This document shows, one piece after another, positions 53,339 to 64,000 of a DNA stretch of 64,000 nucleotides. The translations under genes were made by a program, and so were the position numbers. The DNA is from Linnemannia hyalina (taxonomy: Eukaryota > Mortierellomycota > Mortierellomycetes > Mortierellales > Mortierellaceae). The notes below the pieces were generated by a model. It was not told the origin of the DNA, did not search any database, and saw only the letters and a list, made by a program, of their open reading frames with translations. The stretch is taken from positions 120,001-184,000 of the forward strand of contig JAHRHY010000027.1 of the NCBI GenBank assembly GCA_019671135.1, given 5' to 3'. Position 1 is the first letter of the stretch; each line of letters opens with the position of its first letter.

Positions 53339-53394
<56 letters not shown>
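53330..53394. repeat. A-rich tract at the LINE 5' junction
   Basis: Repeated AAAAAG units merging into a long A run. A similar tract at 24199-24232 lies at the equivalent place before LINE copy 2. Confidence 0.85.
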
Positions 53395-53396
<2 letters not shown>

Positions 53397-55087
53397 AGTA
53401 TCCCAGGCCTTTGGAGTGGTGGATCTCACTCAGGACAACCCTCTGACAGTACAAGGACGAACGGACGGTCACGCATCCTCGGCTAAGGCCGAGCTCATGG
53501 GCTTATTAGCCACAGTCTTGTCAGCACCATCAGAACAGGACATTGTGGTCAAGCTGGACAATCAGTCAGTGGTGGATCAGTATAGTCGCCTGGTGAAGAA
53601 TCGTCGGGACACCTTACCGAGGAAGCGATTCAGGAGTACATATGCGGGTATCTGGGCGGTGCTTTGTCAGGTTGTGGAATCTCGGCCAGGCGGGGTTGAG
53701 GTGGTGTGGATCAAAGGTCACAGCAACATCCACGGAAACGAACTTGCGGATCAGGCGGCGAAGGTGGCAGCACAGAGTGGTTCAGTGCCCTGGATGGTGG
53801 ATCTCACTCAACAGACGGATATCACGACCTTTGCACATTGTTACGGCGGGATTGTTGAAATCGATCTACGTCAGCTCCTCAAACAACAATCGACAATCCG
53901 TCACCATCAGGCCTGGACGTCACAGAGGCGGGTCAAGAGGGCGATCCCTGACATCGATGACGTGGAATGGAACTCGACCTTGGCTTATGTCCACGACAGG
54001 CACGCAGTCTTCACCTTTTACAGCAACAGCAAGGACTCTCACCAACGCACACATCATATCAAAAAGCTGCATGGAATGCTGCCCGCTCTGAACTCCATGC
54101 AGGCTCGCAAGCCCAACCTGTACCCAACATGCGTGTGCCGACGATGCGAGCTCGAGAATGAGGATAACGATCACGTCTGGAAATGCCCTTCGGCAGCTGA
54201 GACCACCACTGAGATCTGGAAGGAGGCCATGGGCAAGATTAATGAGTGGGGTGTGCAGGCGACAAACAGCTACAACGCAGCCAGGAAGCGAGAATACAAA
54301 CGCGCAGTGGACAGAGGTCGTCAGGTACCGAGGCCAGTACCCATACACTGGTGGCCCCCTTCGGATGCGGATCATGTGCGAGGATTTTCCTCCATCGGTG
54401 GAGCTCGAGCCGTACACAGCGGTAGTCCAGCTCCCGATCGAGACGAGAAACCGATGTGGAATGTGTCGGATCTCCTCCGCGGCATCACCCCCTTGAGCAT
54501 GTTGACTGAATGGTCCGCGGTCTTCCGGACCCCAATGTCCATCGCCAAGACAGTCCTTCACAAGTTTGTTGGCTACCTGGAGGCGCAGGCGTCGGAGCTG
54601 ATCTGGAAACCTCGGTGCTCCGCGACGATCGCGTGGGAACAAAGCCAGGGCATCTCTGCCAAGGACAAGACATCCAAGTACACAGGCCCCCGAGGTGACT
54701 GGAGTCAAGGATACGGTTACATTACGCACGATGGTTTCTGTCCGTGTGGCGCTTCGCTAGCCACACATGATGAAGGAAGGTGCCCTGGAGCGACCAAGGA
54801 CCCACGCGCTGCTGACGAGCGGTTGTTGGAGAGTTTGTTAGGAAGGATGAGGTTGTCAATGATGGAGAGGATGGGAAGAATCCCCTTCATTCGTATCTAG
54901 TTTTATTTTCTTCCGTTTAAGCTGTGAAGAGCAGCGACAATTGTTGCGCAGAGCCAGGTTCTGGACCTGACTGCGACTGGTGGATGGTGCACTGAAGAGT
55001 TTGGTCCGTAGTTCCCTTTTACTTCCAAATAACTTCTCTATGCTGTTTGTCAGAGAAATAAAATTGTGTACCAAAAAAAAAAAAAAA
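53395..55087 (+). mobile_element. 5'-truncated LINE, copy 3
   Basis: Begins in the RNase H region of ORF2 (just after its first catalytic Asp) and runs through an intact C-terminus (stop 54898-54900), 3' untranslated region and A tail. The open frame is 495 codons but has no endonuclease or RT. Its 3' end belongs to the tail type shared with copy 2 (TTCTCTATGCTG, AAAATTGTGTACC), not to that of the long LINE. Confidence 0.93.
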
Positions 55088-55531
55088 GTGGGAGCAGACC
55101 CAGGGTATCTCTGCCAAGAACAAGACATCCAAGTACACAGGCCCCCGAGGTGACTGGAGTCAAGGATACGGCTACATCACGCATGAAGGTTTCTGCCCGT
55201 GTGGCGCTTCGCTAGCCACACATGATGAAGGAAGGTGCCCTGGAGCGACCAAGGACCCACGCGCTGCTGACGAGCGGTTGTTGGAGAGTTTGTTGGGAAG
55301 GAGGAGGTTAATGATGGAGAGGATGGGAAGAATCCCTTTCATTCGTATCTAGTTTTATTTTCTTCCGTTTAAGCTGTGAAGGGCAGCGACAATTGTTGCG
55401 CAGAGCCAGGTTCTGGACCTGACTGCGACTGGTGGATGGTGCACTGAAGTGTTTGGTCTGTAGTCTCTTTTACTTCCAAATGCCTCCTTGGTGCTGTTTG
55501 TGAGAGATATAAAAATGTGCACCAAAAAAAA
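55088..55531 (+). mobile_element. 5'-truncated LINE, copy 4
   Basis: A second fragment in tandem, starting directly after the A tail of copy 3, covering the last ~80 codons of ORF2 and the 3' untranslated region. It has the tail type of the long LINE (CCTCCTTGGTGCTG, AAAAATGTGCACC) and ends in A8. It lies about 60 bp past the TDP1 stop codon, probably within or beside the TDP1 3' end, in convergent orientation. Confidence 0.9.
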
Positions 55532-55593
55532 CAAGGGCGGACGAAGAAGGAACTCATGGTGTTCATATGCTGTTGAGGGCATCAATCTGAGAG

Positions 55594-58437
55594 CTATGGA
55601 GCGAGAGTAATTCCAAAGTTGTCTTGTCCTGGGAACTGCTTGTCGACCAACCAGACATGGTCACCCCCGGCAAAGTCATACTTCCTGAGCGGCAAGTCGT
55701 ATGGCAGTCGAATTGGAACCACACCAATCGTATGCCTCAAACCCTCAGGATCGCTGAGTGTGCCGCCACTCTTGTCGCTGTTGCTGCTGCCAGTGATGCC
55801 AGTATTAAATTCATCCAAGGTCAGACTAGAGGGCTCAGGATACGGATCAAGTACCGTGCTGTTCATCATGCTGACATGCAGAATCTCACCCGATTCTCCA
55901 CAATCCTACATATACACAAAACAACTAATAACTGTCAACTACACAAGAACCGTCCTCCAGCGCGAAAACGAATAAAGAGAGGATCAGCTATCAAATATAC
56001 GTACCTCAAAGAGTCCGGGAAAGATAAGGACACCCAGCTCATAGGACTTGACATCGTAAACTCCACCATCCTTCATCTCGCCCCAGGCTGGTTTCGACAG
56101 GTTGGCGCTTGTCAGAAGAAACCAAGCAAGGTGGTCCCCATCTGTCCGACTTGTCACTCTCGTGAACGTCTATCCATGGTTGCACAAAAAGAGTAAAATG
56201 TGAGCGAGATCGCCAAGGTGCAAACACCCTCGATTTTCTTCTCATGCTCATTTATGCTGTACCTTGATGTGAGGCATGGCTCGCTCACGACCGCTTTCTA
56301 ATCCTCGCCAAGAGTGAAGGATCGGATTAAGATAGTGTGCCTGCTTCTCGTATGCTATGGACCTGAAGGGTATGCTTCCACCCATTGACCATCCCTCAAA
56401 GCTATTCACCAGTCAAAAAGGAAACAAATGTCGCGTTGATCACTGAACATGGATTATCAAAATAATCGACAAACTTCGATCTTCTGAACAAACCTTGTCC
56501 GAACGTTCTCGGCGGTAGGGTAGACAACGCAGAGCTCCGCAACACCAAAGGTCTTGGAGTTGCGGTAAGAATTGAGACTGGCCACAAACTCCCCCTTCAG
56601 CCAGTCTTGCGAGTCCTTACCCAGCGATCCAATACTCGACATCTATGTAATAAAGATACATCATGAAGAAGCGTCAATGCAAATCTTCCATCGGCCGGCA
56701 ATGCAGCATGAAGAAGGTAATTCTTGGAGTTCGTTGACCATACCTGACAGATGATCTTGGATCCTGGAATGAGCTCTTTTGGAACCTCTACTTGTTGACG
56801 TAGGACTGCGCGCAATTTGAGGTGACCCCATTTGTTTCGCTCTGGGCCCTTGTACTTGCCGGGTGCAGACGCGATGAGAACCGCCTTGACCATTGAGAAA
56901 TCGTACTGTCTGACTCTTGAAGTGAAATGCTCGTGTTCAAAGTATCGATCAAGATACTCCAGAAGGTCTCGCTCGAATGCGCAAGTGCTTAAACCAGTGG
57001 TTCCTGACTTTTTGGGTAGCCGTCCTGTCATGAACGCACCTTGTGTCTTGTTTCTGATACAACCACACAACCGTTACTGGGGTTAAATTCAATGGCTGAA
57101 GATGAGCACAATAACACAACTGGCAAGCGCTAGTCATTGAATGGTTACCTCCAGTCTCGTTCAATCATGTTAGCGGTGTGAATGACAAGTTGCATTGTTC
57201 CATCTCGGTAAAACAGAATCATGGCCTTGGTGTGATGTGTCCCTAAAAATGAAGTTTCAGAGGTCATCGTTATTCAGCTATCAAAGGCTCATATAATCGC
57301 CTTCTCCTATTCACGACAGAAACACGTAATTAAAAAAAAAGAGATGATGCATACCCACTCCAGCCACTGGAACAGAGTGCATCGTCACCCTAGGATATGC
57401 AGTTGCGATTGTCGCGTTGAGAGCCTAGTGAGTGCAGTAGGACAGTCAACGAAAGAATGCATTATGGTCAGTGCTTCTTTTCAGTAATTAGGGGATGAGA
57501 TCAGTCAGCGTCTGCTTATATTCTCACCATAACCTCATTCATGCTCAGGCGCAATCCATGGTACACGATCGTCCTGAGCCCATCGCGTATACTTTCGTGG
57601 ATATGGCTCATGACGAACGGGACGTCGATCATAAAGTTGATCTGTACCATGAGTTCTAAATCGGGCTGTTGAGAGTACGGGGTTAAAGTGTTGTCAGAGC
57701 TGTGTTATACAGGATGTCGGCTAGGTTGGCGGCATTTGGTCCGCAGGAATAACTTACATCCCCGATCAGCGACTTCAATGTGACACACCCGACGTTGAGG
57801 GATGAAGGGACGCGCTCGACAGAGGTCAGACAGACGGGTGGCTCCAGGTATCTAATAGGCACATTCACCTTTGGCCTGACGAGCAAATGGAGGCAATTTG
57901 TTGTGAGTCACATGAAAACAGAACGCCTTGAGCGTGAGAAGCATGCGGTGGCTGGTATACTTTTTGGGCGATGAGCTTGGAGATCCTTCGCCTGTCAAGG
58001 GTCGCTTCAGGCCATAGTTGTTGTTTTTGCTCTGCATGCTCGACAATGGTGATGCTGCTGCAGATAGTGCGCTTGGGGCAGAAGGAGTAGTCGAGAGCGT
58101 GGTCTTTGGAGGTGTGGAAGGGAGTGGTCCCGGTGCCGAAGGAGGGGTCGGAGCGCTTGTCTCTTCGTCGTCGCTGTTCTGAAGTGGAAAAGGTCGCGTC
58201 GTTGGCCAAATTTCAAATACAAGCGATCAGTTTGGGCGTCGCTTTTGCCACCAAAAAATGCGTTGTAGTAGACGCATGCAGCAAGGCGGCTGTACCTCTA
58301 TTGTGATTCTGTGCAAAGAAAAGAATGAGAGTTGTCAGGTTGATGCTTCATAGTTGTGCAATGCGTACATTCACTACTGGTTAATGTCAACATCCATGCG
58401 TTGGTCAGTGTCGCTCTTACATCTCTTTGTTGCTCAT
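55594..58437 (-). CDS. TDP1: Tyrosyl-DNA phosphodiesterase 1
   Basis: Nuclear repair enzyme that hydrolyses the bond between topoisomerase I tyrosine and the DNA 3' phosphate. Twelve exons: 58437-58421, 58308-58296, 58178-57961, 57875-57758, 57665-57528, 57424-57355, 57242-57149, 57053-56744, 56642-56494, 56401-56263, 56169-56005 and 55905-55594, joining in frame to 580 residues. Both HKN motifs of the phospholipase-D fold are present: HHTKAMIL with Asn in HTANMI, and HIK with TSANLS. Other family marks are [39 protein letters not shown] and LPYDLP. The N-terminus is acidic and disordered (IITIENSDDEE). Exon 2 is only 13 nt. The exon 4 acceptor could also be at 57851, keeping frame. Confidence 0.92.
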
Positions 58438-59471
58438 GGCGTAAGGTGAAGGATGAGAATGGTAAAGGGATAGAAAATAAAAACAATAAGGCTTCTTTTA
58501 AACCTTGTGGCAACGTGGGTTGGACAGTGAAACAGTCACATAGGTATAGACGCGCGCATTGGTGACATGCCATATCTGCTCGATCCGTCATGTTTTGCAC
58601 GCTGCATTCATCCAATAATAGACGCATGAGCAGAGAATATCCGGGATTGCACATGCTAGCTATGGAGGGTATCGGGGCATGGTTCCCTGCTTAAAGCATG
58701 GAATTGCAGTTGACCACCGTGTGGAGACTCGGTACAATACCACCGGCAACTTGGCACCATGGTCAATTCAATATCGATGTTCTCTTTTATTCATCTATAT
58801 CAATGCCAAGCAGATAAACAGATCCTTTGTCCTTTGTCGTAATGCATAAACATGAATAACGCGCCATTTTTTATCCTCTTTCGATTGCTTGTTTGTTCGC
58901 GCCAGTTTCTTTGTGAGCCCGGGTTGCCAGCGCGGAGACAAAAGTCTAAGCAAGGGTCAAAAGAAGAAAGAAAAGCAAGGCAGCTGAGGAAGAGACTGCG
59001 TGTGTGCGTGTGTGTGTGTATTGGTGCTGATTGGTATTTGGGTGGGTAGTGCATGTGCTGGATGCCATCCTCTGGCGTCTTGTTTGCTATGTCTGCCAAC
59101 GCTGGCGTTGAGACAAAAAGGATGAAAGCAGTCCTCCCTCCCAGCACAAGGGCGAGACAAAAAGGCTTTTATCTTTTTCATACTTCTTCGCCCCTTCACA
59201 CTCGTCACCTCTTCTCTTTTCTCTGTCACCCTTCTCCCTTTTTGCGCTGTCTCCTTTACCTTTCTCTTCAAAACTCTTCTCTTGTCGTGTTGGCCCTCTT
59301 TCACGCTCATTCCCTTGCCCATCCCTCCTCTTGCACGTCCCTTTTCTTTCATTCCTTTTCTTGTCCCACCCTCTTTATCTCCCTCATTCCCTCACTCCAA
59401 CAACTCCCATTCAAGAACACCCACACTCACACACACACACACTCGAACCTATATACTTACACAACACAACA
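58438..59471. promoter_or_regulatory. Divergent promoter region between TDP1 and the WHI2-like gene
   Basis: The two genes start back to back about 1 kb apart. The right part (59160-59470) is CT-rich and then holds an AC repeat near 59428-59443, typical of a leader. There is no sign of a gene between them. Confidence 0.6.
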
Positions 59472-62057
59472 ATGGCTATGGCAGACTCGCCTATAACCCA
59501 AGTCTCACAGGACACCGCCCATGAGACCATGATATCAAGCTCAGAAAACTCACCCATCACCCAAGTCGCCCCGCCCCCCGCCCCTCCACCAACCGCCGCC
59601 CAATACTACACCCCCGGCCAACAGTTCTATCCATCAAAGTTCATCCTTGACCTCAGAGGAACCCGCTTCGACCTCGACCGAGAAACCCTCGTCGCCCTAC
59701 CAGAGTCCATCCTCGTCGTCATGTTCCCTAACGGTCTCATTCTTCGGCCAAAGTCTTCAGGGGGTGGTGGTGGTGCTACGAATGCTACCATTACGTCCTC
59801 TACCTCTGCTGCCGCAGGGACAGGGGTAGGAGGGGGAAGAGGGGGAGCGGGGATAGAGGGTGGAGGACGAGGGGTAGGAGGAACAGCAGTAACAGCAGGT
59901 CAACTCAAGGGGAAATCGTCAGCAGGAGCAGGTCTTGCTCAGGCTGCCGCTGCCGCTGCCTTGGGAGCGAGCGCTGGTGCTGGCACTAGTGCTGGTGCTG
60001 GTGTGGTGGGCAACAACAGCGGTATAGCGACTGGACATGGGCATCACCCCTCAGAAAGCACTTATACCGACTACAGCGACTATAGCGATTACAGCTATGA
60101 TGATTACGACGATGACGACGATGATGGTCATGGTTTGGACCGGGAGGAACTTTTGGACGACGAGGATCTTACGGATGATGATGATGAGGAGGAAGAACAG
60201 GTCATTGTTGTGGATTTTGATCCGGTCTGTCTCCAGTATATCCTCGACAACTACCGTCAGGCCCAGCGGGCCGGAGAACTCGAACGGCGGATCCGGAAGC
60301 AGGAGCATGAACGCCAATTGAAACTTCAACTTCAACAGCAACAACACCTTCTTCAACAACTTCAACTCCAACAGCAGCAGCAAGGATCCGCAGCGTCGAC
60401 AACAACACCAGCAGCCACATCGACAGGAGAAGCAACGGATGCTGCGCTGCCAACGTCCTCGGAATCGTCGGCCTCGTCATCATACCACCAGCCTTTGCCC
60501 CTGAACTCGATGGTACCCCAGAATCCGCTCCTCAACAAGCAGGCAATCATTGTCCTCCGCGAGGAACTTGATTATTTTGTCATCCCTCCTCCGTCCACCA
60601 AAGGTCGTCCACCGACCGACGGCACTGCACCCGCCACTGCCACATCCTTTTCGTCCTCAAAACCACTAAATGGTCCGACATCGACGACACCAATAGTAAC
60701 TGGACCACGAGCGCAGACAAGCAGGGACTCGGCAGATGGACCATTGCCTCTACTCGGAACTACTCCTGCAATAACCCCGTCGTCGACAACAGCATCAAAG
60801 TCAGCAGGAGGCGCGCCTACAAAAGTGAACGGATCAGTCCCTCCGAAGACCTCTACCTCCTCTACAGCAGCGCCTTCGGATCAGCAACCCAAGATGATCA
60901 AGACCCAATGCGGCCAGGTCCTGCTCAAGGACCGCAAGATCTTTGCCGCACTACAGCGCAATATTGACAAGGAGAAAAATCAGGCAGAACAACAACTCAT
61001 GGATATGTTGTGCGTCTCGGGGTTCCAGAAGGAGGGCGAATGGGGTTACAGACGAGTGGAGCCGAAGCGGACGACGGTTGTGAGCGTAGCAATGGTCATG
61101 CTCCGAACCTCCGCCCAGCCTTATTCCACAACAGCAGCAGCGTCGCCTTCATCTTCATCGGCACCCACTGCACCCACTGCAACCACTGTGCCAACGCCAG
61201 CAACACCCACCGCCGCCAACGAACAGTCAGCAGCAGCAGCAGGATTAGATCAGGAAACGAGTACGACTCGGACGGCGGATGGGAATAATCAGGCGACTCC
61301 TCCACAACAGGACGAGACCCAAGGGCAAGAACAACAGCAACAAGAGCAGAAGGAAGAGCAAGAGCGAGTACGAGAGCGGAGAGAGCAAGAGCAAAAACAG
61401 ATCCGGATCCAGCAACAACAGCAACAACAGCAGCAGCAGTTTCAAATGGCCATTGCCGAAAAGCTGTTGCTCTTTTGGCGGAAACCAGCTGTAAGTTCCA
61501 GTGAGGAATGAAAGAGAAGGGACGAGACGAAACGGCCGTTTATTTTAATCTTTTTCTTATTTTAGGAATGGTATCCGAAAAAAAAAAAGTGTGTGATGGA
61601 AATGGTGGGAACAAAGAGAAGAAAGGAGGGAAAAAAAAGATGGAGGGAAACAAAGAAAACCTTAGATGGGTGAAAAGAGCGAGCGAGAGAGAGTGAGCCA
61701 GAACGACAGAGAAAGAGGGAGAGAAAGGAAATCGCTCGAAGACGAATCAACAGCCCACCTCGTTTTTTATTTGTTGGAGAGACCAACCAGAGGGGCCCCC
61801 TTGGGCTAAGTACTTCGTACCCAATCTCCCATCTGAAAGCAAGAATCTCACTGACACTTACCAATGTTCCAATCTTGCTTATTTTTCTCATTTTTCACAT
61901 CTGCTCTCGCGCATTTACTCAAAAATAGAGAAAGTGCTGGTGGGATGGTATCCAGGTCGAGGTGTACCAAGATCCAAGCGACACCACTATCACCCCGCTG
62001 GTCCCTGTCCGTCTCTGGGCTCGTCGTACCTGGACCCTCGAACTTGTCCTTGTCTAG
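59472..62057 (+). CDS. WHI2-like BTB/T1-domain regulator
   Basis: Exons 59472-61490 and 61929-62057 give 715 residues. The family core is split by low-complexity inserts: ILDLRGTRFDLDRETLVALP near residues 56-76 (start of the BTB/T1 fold), a Gly/Ala and Tyr/Asp run, VVDFDPVCLQYILDNYR, REELDYFVIPP, then CGQVLLKDRKIFAALQRN and GEWGYRRVEPKRTTV. The C-terminal signature LLLFWRKPA joins RKCWWDG only through the 438-nt intron (GTAAGT donor, AATAG acceptor), which decided the model. In yeast, Whi2 works with the Psr phosphatases in stress response and growth arrest. Poly-Gln and acidic tracts are long here. The ATG at 59472 follows a CA-rich leader. Confidence 0.87.
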
Positions 62058-62608
62058 GCTGCTCCATGCCTCGCGTCCATTTTTTGCGTTCCCTTTCTAC
62101 ACTTTCCTTTGCTAGTTTCCTATTTTCTTTACAAATTCGTGTACAAGTACAACCTTCAACCTAATAGTAAATCACCAACTTCCACTCGTAAGCTGGTTTT
62201 CTAATGCTCTGTGTCCACAACAGCAGTGACTTTCTGGTTGCAGTTAGCCTTTTGATATGGTGGTTTGAAGCACAGATCAGAGCGTAGACGGAATGACGAT
62301 CCGTTGGAAGCAAACCACATAAAATGGAAAGGTTGAAAAAAAATACATTTATTCACATAAGCGACATACAAAAAATAGCAAAAAAGACAGGCGAAGGAAA
62401 AAAAAACGAAGAGAGAGAAAAGAAAGTGTATCTCAAGGAGATACAAAGATACGTTCAATGAACAGCGGTAGCAATAGTAAGAGTAGGCGTGAGAAGGGTG
62501 ACAACTGGCGACAAGGGGGAAGGGTTGAAGGGTGTGTAAGTCGAAATGGAAAAAATAAGAGAGGAGTCAAGGGTAAGCGAGTGAGAGGGTAGGTGACTTT
62601 CCGTCGGC
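62058..62608. other. Convergent intergenic region
   Basis: Lies between the 3' ends of the WHI2-like and NPC2-like genes. A/T-rich, with no gene seen. Confidence 0.6.
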
Positions 62609-62937
62609 TTAGATGCCAAAGTTGGCCCTGGCGTTGAGGCAGGTAACTTGCTTGTCATCAGGATTCCTGACCTTGACATTGACAAAGTACTTGCCCTGGA
62701 AAGGGAGAGAGAAGTATTAATGGATTGCATTGTTAGTTCCATAAAACAATTCAAGAGCAGAGCGGAGCAAGAGTTAGAAAACCACAGTCAAGTAGACTTA
62801 CTGGAGGGATCTCCTTGGGGAGCTCGACCTCATGGTGAAGGAACTGCTGGCCTTTCTTCAGGGGGCATGGCTTGTCGATCTTGGCGGACTCTTCGCAAAA
62901 GTCGAGTTCCTTGGTCAGCAATTTGATCAATCCGACC
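62609..62937 (-). CDS. NPC2/ML-domain lipid-transfer protein, 3' exons only
   Basis: Two exons (62937-62802 and 62695-62609) encode the C-terminal ~73 residues of a phosphatidylglycerol/phosphatidylinositol-transfer-like ML domain: VGLIKLLTKELDFCEE, then CPLKKGQQFLHHEVELPKEIPP split before the next exon, then GKYFVNVKVRNPDDKQVTCL, ending ARANFGI. Cysteines are in the expected places for ML disulfides. The acceptor at 62938 implies upstream exons, normally a signal peptide and the first half of the domain. I could not find these in the remaining 1060 bp, so they are beyond the window after a long intron, or lost. Confidence 0.78.
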
Positions 62938-64000
62938 CTATTGAGCGCAATCAGAAAAAAGGGATCGATGGGTGAATAACCAGCCGGACATTGAAAAAAG
63001 TGAGGAGAGAATTCTGTGGTCTGCATCGGACTGCATCATGAGGTGATCCACTGGCCCCTCCCGCCAGAATGTAAACCCCGTCTGACTGTCCCTAGGTAAA
63101 GTTCTTCTGTCGCAGAGATCTGTAAAAAGAGTGGTATTTCCTGGTATTCGATTCACTGTGGTGGTCGTGAAGAGATGTCAGCCCATCATCGGTTGTCTTC
63201 CGACTGCATGGTCATGCTTTGTATGTCGTCTGTATCTCCCCCAATCCTTTGATGTGAAGATGTGAGAAATGTAAGGGTGTCGCATCTTCATATCTCTAAC
63301 TGCCTTCCTGCTTGCTCTGATTTCGCCTAAGCACAGTGTTGTCAATGGCATGTCATGCTTAGGGTAGCCCTGCTTCTTTTGCTGCTTTTTGTTGCTGATG
63401 TAGATGTTGTTGTTGACGCAGTTAGTGCGAGTGGTCGATCAATCGGATCTTTATCCATGTGTCTAGTAGTTATCGTTGTATACAATTTAGAGTGCGTAGC
63501 CCCATGACGTCCACCCCTCTCACTCGCTCGTTTCTACCTCTTGACACCCCTTTCTTGTCATTTTTCATTGCCACTGTGGGTTTGGGAGAAAGAATGTAAC
63601 GCTCAATTGTTCCTGCAGCCAAGACAGTTGTTGTAGTTTAAAATTCCTTGTTTGTCGTGCGTGGGTTGTAATGGTTGCGTGCGTGTGTGCTGGTGTAGTT
63701 GTTGTTGCTCTATGATGATGGGCGCAAGGCCCCTTGCGCTGATGTTTTGCTCTCAAAGCAAAGCCTTGTTGGGATTCTTTTCTGTGCGATGGTTAAAGGA
63801 CGTCGTTGTGAACCCAGCAACAACAACAACACAGAGCTATCGCGTAACAGTACCGCTATCGTTTGTGCATATTCTCTTCCACTCTTATCCACTCTGGCAC
63901 TCTCTTTCCTATTCTCCTCCTGCTTTTCTTCCTGGCCGTGACAGTGTGGGAGGAGATGTGGTCCAACTCAATAGTAGAAAGCACATACCCCCAAAAAAAA
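62938..64000. other. Upstream of the NPC2-like exons, no exon recognised
   Basis: No signal-peptide exon or ML N-terminal half could be found on the minus strand. The stretch could be a long intron or unrelated intergenic DNA. Confidence 0.4.

Noticed and set aside
61491..61673. Alternative WHI2-like ending using the acceptor at 61565, or no splicing at all
   Set aside because: Only the acceptor at 61928 restores the conserved RKCWW after WRKPA; the other options give Lys-rich or six-residue tails.
51..64000. CRISPR-like arrays, rRNA genes or bacterial operon signals
   Set aside because: None seen; the sequence is eukaryotic.

Overview
The window is nuclear DNA from a filamentous fungus. 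The evidence is spliceosomal introns with GT-AG borders, a Zn2Cys6 regulator, Ty3 chromoviruses, a LINE, and CT-rich leaders upstream of genes. The gene style (several introns per gene, a Mid2-like membrane protein with a Gln/Tyr-rich tail, long low-complexity tracts) fits Mucoromycota in the broad sense, perhaps Mortierellaceae. That placement is an inference; no marker here proves it.

Layout: 1-2640 no confident gene; 2641-5021 (-) a DHA2-type MFS transporter in 4 exons; 5022-9264 no recognisable gene; 9265-21900 a broken host membrane-protein gene (-) split by two Ty3/gypsy elements, A (9799-15584) and B (15907-21246); 22640-35449 a block of LINE copies with two convergent tRNA-Met genes and a 452-bp inverted-repeat element; 35990-37060 faint coding relics; 37323-39178 (+) a ten-finger C2H2 protein; 40730-43677 (+) a regulator with both Zn2Cys6 and C2H2 domains; 43906-46980 (-) a cinnamyl-alcohol-type dehydrogenase with a 1.6-kb intron; 50735-51871 (+) a single-pass membrane protein; 53167-55531 a third tRNA-Met with two more LINE fragments; 55594-58437 (-) TDP1 in 12 exons; 59472-62057 (+) a WHI2-like BTB/T1 protein; 62609-62937 (-) the last two exons of an NPC2/ML-domain lipid-transfer protein.

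The ordinary genes are spread out and do not form a pathway or cluster. The accessory DNA is the notable part. All three tRNA-Met(CAU) genes in the window have a LINE copy starting about 100-160 bp upstream of the tRNA, always in the same relative orientation, which suggests a tRNA-gene-targeted LINE. Element A carries a 9-nt match between the site just after its 5' LTR and a stretch in the LTR just downstream of the TATA box, the arrangement expected for Tf1-type self-priming. Element B has its gag turned around, bounded by a 124-bp inverted duplication. The long LINE has a UAAUG stop/start overlap between its ORFs and one in-frame TAG in ORF1.

Exon borders were chosen by eye from splice consensus, reading frame and family resemblance. 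No alignment or database search was run.
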